Shown here piece by piece: positions 1 to 5,231 of a stretch of DNA of 5,231 bases. The stretch's first letter is position 1. Every line of letters starts with the position of its first letter. Under the pieces are notes generated by a model, which worked only from the letters and a program-made list of their open reading frames with translations, did not search any database and was not told where the DNA came from. Origin of the DNA: an uncultured Propionibacteriaceae bacterium (GTDB taxonomy: Bacteria; Actinomycetota; Actinomycetes; Propionibacteriales; Propionibacteriaceae); contig CAKZJI010000213.1 in NCBI GenBank assembly GCA_936941515.1, positions 1 to 5,231 on the forward strand, given 5' to 3'. A program made the translations under genes and the position numbers.

Positions 1-147
1 TGAGAGTCTTTGTGGTAGGACACTTTGATTGTCTCAGATCAGGCAAGCCGCCCTCGCATCCCCCTCAGGACAAAGCGCTAGCTGAGGAAAACCGAAACAC
101 CCCTATGAATAAGCCTCCGAGCACTGGAAGGCATCGGGACAGCTCTG
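1..147. other. Left-edge region without a convincing gene
   Basis: I see no supported gene here. The frame of the downstream large gene is interrupted by TAG at 16-18, TAG at 79-81 and TGA at 106-108. The only open frame crossing the region (from GTG/ATG-type starts in the third frame) gives a basic, low-complexity peptide that overlaps the downstream gene, so it looks spurious. An ATG at 105 lies in that wrong frame. No good -35/-10 pair is visible. After the TGA at 106-108, the frame of the downstream gene already reads like normal protein (LRALEGIGTALVLSTGG). This suggests that part of a truncated gene reaches back to about base 109. Confidence 0.5.
63..87. repeat. Small inverted repeat
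   Basis: CCTCAG at 63-68 pairs perfectly with CTGAGG at 82-87, leaving a 13-base loop. The loop contains the short palindromes AGCGCT (74-79) and GCTAGC (77-82, sharing one base with the right arm). No T-run follows on either strand, so it is not a standard intrinsic terminator. A 6-bp stem can arise by chance, so its function is unknown. Confidence 0.25.
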
Positions 148-2133
148 GTGTTGTCCACAGGCGGCGAAAATCTCTCAGGGGATGCCGCAGCGACGCAGAA
201 GTCGTTCGAAACTGTGCGGGAAGGCCTACGCACCAAGAGCAACGAGGCAATTGATGAGCTTCAGGCGCAACGAATGGAAGATTTGAAGGCTGCTGGCCGC
301 ACTACCTATGACACCCACGATTTTGATCCCAAACATGGGCATACGAAGATTGATGGTTATGATGTGATGAGTCAGTTGATGGGCTCTGCCGCCAGCCGAA
401 ACTCTGAGCTTGCTCTTGGATCTGGATATTTTGATGATTCCTCCGGCCTGTCTGTGGCCCAGGACCTCGTAGCATGGGATCACGAGACCGCTGGATATGA
501 TCATCATCTCGGCTACGCTCAGGGGCCCACCCTCAGAGTCCCAGGGCAAAGCATGTACAATCCTGTTTTCCGCGACGCCATGCATTCCATGTTCATGTTG
601 ATGGACCGACCTGAATCGCTAGACCTCATGACGGGCGATGAGACATTGGTGTCAGCTGATCTCAAGCGAACAAAGGCTATCCAGAATTTCCTTGCCTGCG
701 ACACACCTTTCGAAGTCGACGTCAACAGGGATGGCAAAATAGATCAAGCGGATGTTGACGATGATCATTTGAGAGATGACGGCGCTATCAATATGACCCG
801 ATATCTGACTGGTTGGCGCCAGAGCGGCGCCGTTGGCGAAGCAGAGTATTTTGGATTCCAGGATGGCGGTGAGACCTTTGGCAAAATCGTCGCACAATCA
901 GCCATGGAACAGCCTGAGCCTCAGGCGTGGAACTATCCGAGCAGGGAGGAGTATATTCATGCACACTCTCGCTGGCAGAATGTGCATGATGTTTTGCAGG
1001 ATGGCAAGGGAAACGATGCGGCAAGGATCACCGGCAACCTCATGGTTGGCTATCAGGAGGGCCTTGAGTGGGATCATGGCGTAGGACTGTCTGGCAATCA
1101 TGATCTTTATTATGGTCAAGACAAGTTCGGCTATAATAATCAGGCACTTCGCTCATGGGTGGGAACCATCCTTGCTCCACGAATGGACAACATTGCAGAC
1201 TCCCTGGCAGAACCCAAAAGTCAATTCAATGTGATAGGCGGAGATTTTGTCTTTGATGCCGATTTGAAGGACCGCTTCTTGGGAAAGAATGGCCTGTTCA
1301 CGGATCTGGCTTTCGACAATCCTCCTCGCAACGACAATGGGACGCCGGAGTTCAAGGGAGACGATTATTACGATGGCCCAGGAAGAAGAGCGCCGGCCCT
1401 GCTGAACATGCGTTTGGCAGCGCAACGGTATTATTCTCAAGCCATGTCTCATGCAAGTTCACCAGGGTTCATTGACGCCGTGAACACTAGGTGGGCACCC
1501 GCTATGGATGCCATTTTCACCAGCAATGCTCTGGCCGATGAGCAAGCAGAAGCTGCCATGGATAAAGTCAATCAGAGCTGGCGCGATGCCATCTCGACAG
1601 GAGCAAGCCTGATCCCGTTCTCCAGCGTGGTTGACGACAAAGTAGCAAATTACATATTCAACCAGAGCAAGTCGGTCGTTCTCCCAACCGTCATTGATTC
1701 CGCATTCCCGAGCGCCGATGACAGCGGGGCCAATGCCCGCTTGGCCGAAGGCCACACACATGCAGAACAGTACATGAAGAGCGCCACCTACACTGCGCTG
1801 TCCCGGGTGGGAACATTCCCCACAGAAGGAGAAAACTCCCCTGAGAGCTTCTGTCAGAGGAACAACTCCGAGCATAGATTTACCAGAGAAGGGAAGATAA
1901 TTGATTATTCAAAAATGACCCTTAGACAGCGGGAGGCTTTCGAGCAATATATAACCGAATTGGGAGTTCCCTCGAGTGACGGCAGGGTTCCTCCAGATGA
2001 GCGCTACCTGCTTAATGGCAGGTCTCTTGCGGAACTTACGGACCAGCTCAACAGCGCGGCAACTGAACGCAGTGAGGCTCAGGACAGGATAAACAATTAC
2101 GTGGGCGAATGGAAGCCACAAGTACGGAGGTGA
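148..2133 (+). CDS. Large DUF6571-like protein with EF-hand loop, N-terminus uncertain
   Basis: The product has about 661 residues and no signal peptide or obvious membrane span. It is acidic and rich in Asp, Gly and aromatic residues. Segments such as GYDVMSQLMGSA, LVAWDHE, RYLTGWR, GNLMVGYQEGL and LRSWVGTILAPRMDNI recall the uncharacterised DUF6571-type proteins of actinobacteria, often located near T7SS genes. That assignment is from memory and has not been searched. Residues 191-202 (DVNRDGKIDQAD) form an EF-hand/dockerin-like loop with D191, N193, D195, D199 and D202 as likely calcium ligands. No enzyme active site is recognised. GTG at 148 is the nominal start, but it has no well-placed Shine-Dalgarno sequence; GGAAGG at 126-131 lies 16 bases upstream. 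Protein-like sequence continues in frame back to the TGA at 106-108, so the gene may be a 5'-truncated paralogue. The stop TGA (2131-2133) lies within the ribosome binding site region of the lipoprotein gene. Base composition is more AT-rich than in the genes to the right. Confidence 0.7.
   Translation: MLSTGGENLSGDAAATQKSFETVREGLRTKSNEAIDELQAQRMEDLKAAGRTTYDTHDFDPKHGHTKIDGYDVMSQLMGSAASRNSELALGSGYFDDSSGLSVAQDLVAWDHETAGYDHHLGYAQGPTLRVPGQSMYNPVFRDAMHSMFMLMDRPESLDLMTGDETLVSADLKRTKAIQNFLACDTPFEVDVNRDGKIDQADVDDDHLRDDGAINMTRYLTGWRQSGAVGEAEYFGFQDGGETFGKIVAQSAMEQPEPQAWNYPSREEYIHAHSRWQNVHDVLQDGKGNDAARITGNLMVGYQEGLEWDHGVGLSGNHDLYYGQDKFGYNNQALRSWVGTILAPRMDNIADSLAEPKSQFNVIGGDFVFDADLKDRFLGKNGLFTDLAFDNPPRNDNGTPEFKGDDYYDGPGRRAPALLNMRLAAQRYYSQAMSHASSPGFIDAVNTRWAPAMDAIFTSNALADEQAEAAMDKVNQSWRDAISTGASLIPFSSVVDDKVANYIFNQSKSVVLPTVIDSAFPSADDSGANARLAEGHTHAEQYMKSATYTALSRVGTFPTEGENSPESFCQRNNSEHRFTREGKIIDYSKMTLRQREAFEQYITELGVPSSDGRVPPDERYLLNGRSLAELTDQLNSAATERSEAQDRINNYVGEWKPQVRR
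2126..2133 (+). promoter_or_regulatory. Shine-Dalgarno of the lipoprotein gene, overlapping the upstream stop
   Basis: GGAGGTGA is a near-ideal match to the 16S anti-Shine-Dalgarno sequence. Its GGAGG core ends 9 bases before the GTG at 2140. The final TGA is also the stop codon of the large upstream gene, so ribosomes finishing that gene end on this site. This supports translational coupling of the two genes and the choice of GTG 2140 as start. Confidence 0.8.
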
Positions 2134-2139
2134 AAGCTT

Positions 2140-2814
2140 GTGTTTGGTCGTTTTTCCGCATTGATGGCGGCGGCGATTTCTATTGTCTTGGTGACCGCTG
2201 GCTGCGCCGCACCCCAACCACCGCCTCCCGGAAGGATTAGAACCTGGGAATCGATCGCAGACCAGGGGTATTCAGACGTGTTTCTGCTCTCTTTGCCTGA
2301 GGGCTGGAAGATGATCCCTCTGGAATCAGTCCATCGCGCCCTGGCATATGAATACCTACTGGGAGACGGAGGCGGCCCCGTTGAGGTTGGACTGCGAGTG
2401 CGATACCTCCGACCCAGGATCGGGGTAGACGATCTTCTCCTCTACGCAGACGACCCCACCGATGACGGCATCACCAAAATGCGCGATATATCAATGAAAG
2501 ACGCCGCAAAGATGAAGGAAATTGTTGACGTGAAGCCACTTCCGGATCTTGATGTCGGTGGCGCCACGGCAAAAGGATACTCATACGCAGTCCCCACCGA
2601 ACAGGACTTTGTCCAGACCTGGTCCGTGTGGCGACATGACGGCCTATGGTATTTCAGTTTTCATGGTTCCGATGACGTGCCAGCGATGCCTCAGGCGATG
2701 GTTGACGCACTCGGAAAAGCAACCTGGGTATGCGAGCCTTTGGTATTCCAGGGAAAGAACTGTTGTGTAGAATCAAAAGACGACACACCACGCCATTCAA
2801 ACTGCAGCGAATGA
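2140..2814 (+). CDS. Predicted lipoprotein, unknown function
   Basis: This is a 224-residue exported lipoprotein. Residues 1-21 form a short signal peptide, with Arg4 followed by a hydrophobic core (about 7-18). It ends in the lipobox T19-A20-G21-C22, so Cys22 should be lipidated and the mature protein anchored on the outer face of the membrane. A Pro-rich linker (PQPPPPG) follows, then a globular domain with many aromatics (residues about 35-197). The domain contains segments like FLLSLPEGWKMIPL and TWSVWRHDGLWYFSF that suggest a beta-rich fold. The C-terminal tail carries four cysteines (C198, C208, C209, C222). I do not recognise the family. The GTG start has a strong Shine-Dalgarno sequence; the internal ATG at 2164 would remove the charged N-region, so it is less likely. 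It starts 6 bases after the large gene's stop, forming an operon-like pair. By context it may be a surface accessory or immunity partner of the upstream protein, but this is inference. Confidence 0.85.
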   Translation: MFGRFSALMAAAISIVLVTAGCAAPQPPPPGRIRTWESIADQGYSDVFLLSLPEGWKMIPLESVHRALAYEYLLGDGGGPVEVGLRVRYLRPRIGVDDLLLYADDPTDDGITKMRDISMKDAAKMKEIVDVKPLPDLDVGGATAKGYSYAVPTEQDFVQTWSVWRHDGLWYFSFHGSDDVPAMPQAMVDALGKATWVCEPLVFQGKNCCVESKDDTPRHSNCSE

Positions 2815-2880
2815 AAACAACAAAACCACCACACACCAAGAGAATTCAGCAACAAACCCCAACCACCACAATCCACGCCA
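2814..2880 (+). terminator. A+C-rich, G-poor tract; candidate Rho utilisation (rut) region
   Basis: The 60 bases 2821-2880 contain 27 A, 26 C, 4 G and only 3 T by hand count. A C-rich, G-poor, unstructured stretch directly after a stop codon is the classic signature of a Rho loading site. It could end the transcript of the large gene and lipoprotein pair. There is no intrinsic hairpin plus T-run here. The alternative is a simple low-complexity spacer. The call rests on composition only. Confidence 0.35.
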
Positions 2881-3005
2881 ACCACGACTTGAATCACGCC
2901 AAGCTAGAACGCCAGAAGGCTTTAGGTGGAGTGCTACGGGTTTTGTGGACACCGGCGAAGACGAACTTTCAGGCAGGGACCTGAGTTGAGTCCATTTACG
3001 CGAGC

Positions 3006-3057
3006 CCCTGGCCACTGACCGTTATCGCGCAGCGGCCAGGGCCACCACGACGGTCAG
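3006..3057. repeat. Two overlapping, mutually exclusive inverted repeats
   Basis: Hairpin A pairs 3006-3017 with 3030-3041. The core CCCTGGCC/GGCCAGGG is perfect, then one A-C mismatch and CTG/CAG extend the stem, leaving a 12-base loop. Hairpin B pairs CTGACCGT (3015-3022) with ACGGTCAG (3050-3057), 8 of 8. The left arm of B shares 3015-3017 with the stem of A and otherwise lies in the loop of A, so the two cannot both form fully. No T-run follows. They could form a U-tract-less actinobacterial terminator, an attenuator-like switch or a protein-binding site. Confidence 0.55.
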
Positions 3058-3098
3058 GACATGAGATCCAGCACCCCAGCCTGGGCGTTGCCCCTCTC

Positions 3099-3120
3099 CC
3101 TGCGAGATGCCTGGCGCAGG
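3099..3120. repeat. Short inverted repeat
   Basis: CCTGCG (3099-3104) pairs with CGCAGG (3115-3120) around a 10-base loop. It lies about 40 bases after the stronger overlapping hairpins and about 115 bases before the EspC-like gene. It may be part of the same structured RNA region. Taken alone, a 6-bp stem in GC-rich DNA is weak evidence. Confidence 0.3.
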
Positions 3121-3157
3121 TGAGGCCCTGAGGATAAGAGGTTTCATCAGGGGCTCC

Positions 3158-3187
3158 TTCTGGGCTGAGCTTCAGGCAGGTTACACT
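3158..3187 (+). promoter_or_regulatory. Possible weak promoter for the EspC-like/hydrolase pair
   Basis: TACACT at 3182-3187 resembles a -10 hexamer (TAnnnT). A poor -35 candidate, TTCTGG at 3158-3163, lies 18 bases upstream. Transcription would begin near 3194, giving a leader of about 40 bases before the ATG at 3235. The -35 match is weak, so this is only the best guess by position. Confidence 0.2.
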
Positions 3188-3221
3188 TAGGCTGCACTCT
3201 TCGTTCCTACGCTTGCCATTG

Positions 3222-3227
3222 AAAGGA
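3222..3227 (+). promoter_or_regulatory. Shine-Dalgarno of the EspC-like gene
   Basis: AAAGGA ends 7 bases before the ATG at 3235. This favours that ATG over the in-frame ATG at 3244, which would be 16 bases away. Confidence 0.7.
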
Positions 3228-3234
3228 CGACCGT

Positions 3235-3570
3235 ATGGATTCAATGGAGATATCCCCCAATGAGCTGCGGCACTTCGCGGGCACGGTCAAGGCGGCCAGC
3301 ACGGATGTGGCATCGGCCAAGGTGGGCAGGCCCCTGGAGGCAGTTGGATCTGCCATGCCCGCCTCAACATCGATCGGCGCTGCACAGTCCGCCGGGCAAA
3401 CGGTTGATCAGGACATCAAGTCTCTGACAGAGGGACTCGATGCATTCGTCGACGACACCCGTGCGATGATCGCCGAATACACCGCAAACGAGCAGCGCAT
3501 CGAATCCAGCTTCAGCACCATCTCCAAGTCCCCAGCCCTGACATCTCGGCTGCTTGAAAGGCTTGGGTGA
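3235..3570 (+). CDS. EspC/WXG100-like small helical protein
   Basis: This 111-residue protein has no signal peptide and no cysteines, and is predicted to be almost entirely helical. Its opening ISPNELRHFAGTVKAAS (residues 6-22) fits the N-terminal pattern of actinobacterial ESX-associated EspC/DUF2580 proteins, which belong to the broader WXG100-like superfamily. It has the usual length of about 100 residues. The WXG tripeptide itself is absent, as is common in the EspC branch. A Y82-x-x-x-E86 motif lies after the second long helical region. It matches the general YxxxD/E T7SS export signal, although another 25 residues follow. It starts from ATG with a good Shine-Dalgarno sequence and ends 4 bases before the hydrolase gene. 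The pairing suggests it acts as export partner or co-secreted protein for the hydrolase. The family call is by pattern and was not confirmed by search. Confidence 0.8.
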   Translation: MDSMEISPNELRHFAGTVKAASTDVASAKVGRPLEAVGSAMPASTSIGAAQSAGQTVDQDIKSLTEGLDAFVDDTRAMIAEYTANEQRIESSFSTISKSPALTSRLLERLG

Positions 3571-3572
3571 TC
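3566..3572 (+). promoter_or_regulatory. Shine-Dalgarno of the hydrolase gene, overlapping the EspC-like stop
   Basis: GGTGATC matches the complement of the 16S rRNA 3' end (the right part of AAGGAGGTGATC) and lies 2 bases before the ATG at 3575. It contains the TGA stop (3568-3570) of the EspC-like gene, which implies coupled translation. An additional GAAAGG lies at 3556-3561. The in-frame TTG at 3563 is too close to GAAAGG to be a likely start. Confidence 0.5.
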
Positions 3573-3574
3573 AC

Positions 3575-5231
3575 ATGCCCCAATGGTCCGATATCCAGCA
3601 GTGGCAGCCAGGCCCCCTTGAGGAGACGACAAGCAATCTCAAAACCCAGCGAGAAACGTTGCTGAACGCGGCTGAGGACATCGAAAATGCCCTCGGGTCG
3701 CTACACTCCTCAGGGCAGGCCGTCACCGCGATGAGACAGAAACTCCAGCGGCGTCTCAGGGAACTCGACAAATCGATCAACAACGTCAGCGAGCTCATGA
3801 TGGCCACGGCCGATGCGGCCGATGGTGTTCACGAAGTTCAGACCCTGGTGAAGAACGCCCAGCGCATAGCCGAACAGTACGACCTCAGCCTCAAACCAGA
3901 TGGTGGCGTCCAGTGGGAATGGAAGCTGGAGAACGTGGACGACTTCATCTTCCACCGCGGCAAGGTGGAGGATGCCACGAGTAGCGCAGTGGCTGCGGCC
4001 AACCGGGTTGACACGGACTACACCAGCCGACTGCAGGCCGTGGCCAATGGCACCTATGTCTCACGCGAGACGCACAGGAGCAACTCCCCCGGTTTGCCCG
4101 ACATGCCGCCCGAGGGTGCGTCCGCGAAGGAGAACGCCACCTGGTGGCACTCTCTCAGTGAGGATGAGAAGAAGCGCATAATCCAGGAGCATCCTGATGT
4201 CATCGGCAACTTGGATGGCGTCGACGCAGCCTCTCGGAGCACCGCGAACAAACAATATCTTGAGAATATGATCAACGAGCTTGAGCAGAAGCCCGACAAG
4301 TCAGACAAGGATCGCGAGCTGCTTTCCGAACTCCACAAGGTAGACGAGGTGTTAAATTCCAACAAGAACTACAACCTGCTGACGCTAGACCCCAGTGGAG
4401 ATCGGCTCAAGGCAGCGGTTTCCATAGGAGACGTGGACAAAGCCGCACATGTCGCCACCTTCGTCCCTGGCAGAGGAACCAATATCAACGACAGCCTCGC
4501 TGATTACGCCGCCAGCGCGGATAATATCCGGGATAAGATGATCCATAATGGCGGAGGCAAGCAGTCAGATTATGCAACCGTCGCCTGGCTGGGTTACGAC
4601 GCCCCGCAGGGCGGTTTTGATCCCTCCGTCATCGGAACCGGCAAGGCGGAGGCTGGAGCCGACCGCCTGTCCTCCTTCTGCGAAGGTATCCACGAGTCCC
4701 GGAAAGCAGCCGGCGGGGAGAACTGGGATCCCCACATGACCGTCCTGGGGCACTCCTATGGCTCAACCACCTCAGGATTGGCCGCGAAACAGGTAAACGA
4801 GGGGGTCATTGATGACATGGTCCTTTTCGGCTCGCCGGGATCCGGTGCCCAGTCCACAGACGAGTACAACATTCCACCCGGCCACATGTATGTGTCCGGA
4901 GTACCGGAGGGGGATGCAGTACAGGGCATGGGAACAGACCACAACTTCGGCAAGAACCCCATGAAGATGGACGGCTTCACCCATCTCTCCAACGACGCCA
5001 CAGGCTGGAGCGGGTATAAAAAGAACCCCGGCATATTTGATCCCTTCGCCAACCACAGCTCCTACTGGCAGGAGAACACCCAGACCCTCAACGACATGGC
5101 CGACGTGGCGGCCGGCCTTGCTGACCTGCAGCTTGGCGCGCCGGGCGGCGTCGGTGACCTGCGCGCCCCGGGCGGCGGCATCCTGATGACTGGCCGGCTC
5201 GCCACGGAGGTGGCCGGCGAGCCCCGGAGAT
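3575..5231 (+). CDS. DUF1023-type alpha/beta hydrolase with N-terminal helical domain (3' end outside window)
   Basis: The frame is open for 552 codons with no stop before the window edge, so the C-terminus is missing. Residues 1 to about 165 are helical, with W4 and W10 near the start and heptad-like stretches. They resemble the WXG/LXG-like leader regions of T7SS-linked proteins. Residues 190-225 (starting WWHSLS, with HPDVIGNLDG inside) are a signature seen before actinobacterial DUF1023 (Abhydrolase_8) domains. The hydrolase core has TFVPGRGTN (295-303), AWLGYDAP (337-344) and the nucleophile elbow GHSYGS (392-397) with probable catalytic Ser394. FGSPGSG (418-424) follows, then D447 in GDAV and H494 in NHSSYW as plausible acid and base. 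The family is thought to act as esterases or lipases, but the substrate is unknown. There is no classical signal peptide; export through T7SS with the adjacent EspC-like protein is inferred. A Gly/Pro/Ala-rich segment begins after about residue 520. GC content rises towards the end. Confidence 0.9.
   Translation, partial: MPQWSDIQQWQPGPLEETTSNLKTQRETLLNAAEDIENALGSLHSSGQAVTAMRQKLQRRLRELDKSINNVSELMMATADAADGVHEVQTLVKNAQRIAEQYDLSLKPDGGVQWEWKLENVDDFIFHRGKVEDATSSAVAAANRVDTDYTSRLQAVANGTYVSRETHRSNSPGLPDMPPEGASAKENATWWHSLSEDEKKRIIQEHPDVIGNLDGVDAASRSTANKQYLENMINELEQKPDKSDKDRELLSELHKVDEVLNSNKNYNLLTLDPSGDRLKAAVSIGDVDKAAHVATFVPGRGTNINDSLADYAASADNIRDKMIHNGGGKQSDYATVAWLGYDAPQGGFDPSVIGTGKAEAGADRLSSFCEGIHESRKAAGGENWDPHMTVLGHSYGSTTSGLAAKQVNEGVIDDMVLFGSPGSGAQSTDEYNIPPGHMYVSGVPEGDAVQGMGTDHNFGKNPMKMDGFTHLSNDATGWSGYKKNPGIFDPFANHSSYWQENTQTLNDMADVAAGLADLQLGAPGGVGDLRAPGGGILMTGRLATEVAGEPRR

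Larger units (their letters stand above)
2815..3234. other. 420-base intergenic region
   Basis: No supported gene lies here. From left to right it holds an A+C-rich tract (to about 2880), an unremarkable stretch (about 2881-3000), an inverted-repeat cluster (about 3006-3120), and a stretch just before the next gene that could contain its promoter. An ATG at 2811 overlaps the lipoprotein stop (ATGA) and opens a 57-codon frame to 2984. Its first part is Thr/Lys/Pro/His low-complexity sequence and it has no Shine-Dalgarno sequence, so I do not call it. The minus-strand frame 2996-3244 also has no supporting features. Confidence 0.6.

Noticed and set aside
12..254. 80-codon plus-strand frame crossing the start of the large gene
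   Set aside because: It encodes a basic, low-complexity peptide with no family resemblance, has no good ribosome binding site, and overlaps the better-supported frame of the large gene.
1459..1875. 138-codon minus-strand frame inside the large gene
   Set aside because: It is antisense to a coherent plus-strand protein, has many cysteines and no domain pattern, and is probably a shadow frame.
2811..2984. 57-codon frame whose ATG overlaps the lipoprotein stop in an ATGA arrangement
   Set aside because: The overlap geometry suggests coupling, but there is no Shine-Dalgarno sequence. The first half is Thr/Pro/Lys/His low-complexity sequence that simply reflects the A+C-rich tract.
2815..3234. 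CRISPR array, tRNA or insertion-sequence ends in the gap
   Set aside because: There are no regularly spaced direct repeats, no cloverleaf-like set of arms, and no terminal inverted repeats with target duplications. The inverted repeats seen are local hairpins.
2996..3244. 82-codon minus-strand frame in the intergenic gap
   Set aside because: It is built mostly from the inverted-repeat region, has no recognisable domain, and its start lies inside the EspC-like gene. It is best explained as a chance open frame in GC-rich DNA.

Overview
The window most resembles accessory chromosome of a moderate- to high-GC actinobacterium. The evidence is an EspC/WXG100-like small protein followed by an alpha/beta hydrolase of the DUF1023 type, GTG starts, strong AGGAGG-type ribosome binding sites, and C/G-ending codons in the right half. 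The genus cannot be fixed from sequence alone; Actinomycetaceae- or Propionibacteriaceae-like bacteria are reasonable guesses. All convincing genes are on the + strand.

Layout: (1) bases 1-147 hold no convincing gene. (2) 148-2133 encodes a large (about 661 aa) soluble, acidic protein reminiscent of the actinobacterial DUF6571-type proteins found near type VII secretion (T7SS) genes. It carries a clear EF-hand/dockerin-like calcium loop, and its 5' end looks abrupt, as if the gene were truncated. (3) 2140-2814 encodes a predicted lipoprotein. Its Shine-Dalgarno sequence overlaps the stop codon of the previous gene, so the two form a coupled pair. (4) 2815-3234 is a 420-base non-coding gap. 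It starts with an extremely A+C-rich, G-poor tract and continues into a cluster of inverted repeats, two of which are mutually exclusive. (5) 3235-3570 encodes a 111-aa EspC/WXG100-like helical protein with a YxxxE tail motif. (6) 3575 to the window end encodes a DUF1023 alpha/beta hydrolase fused to an N-terminal helical domain. It starts 4 bases after the preceding stop and runs off the right edge.

Working model (inference): the right-hand pair is a T7SS-type partner protein plus hydrolase effector or cell-surface enzyme. The left-hand pair is a related secreted or surface protein plus a membrane-anchored lipoprotein that could be an accessory or immunity factor. The gap with rut-like and hairpin elements separates two transcription units. 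The left part is more AT-rich than the right part, so it may have a different history. I do not see a clearly novel system, but the coupled large-protein/lipoprotein pair and the competing hairpins deserve a second look.
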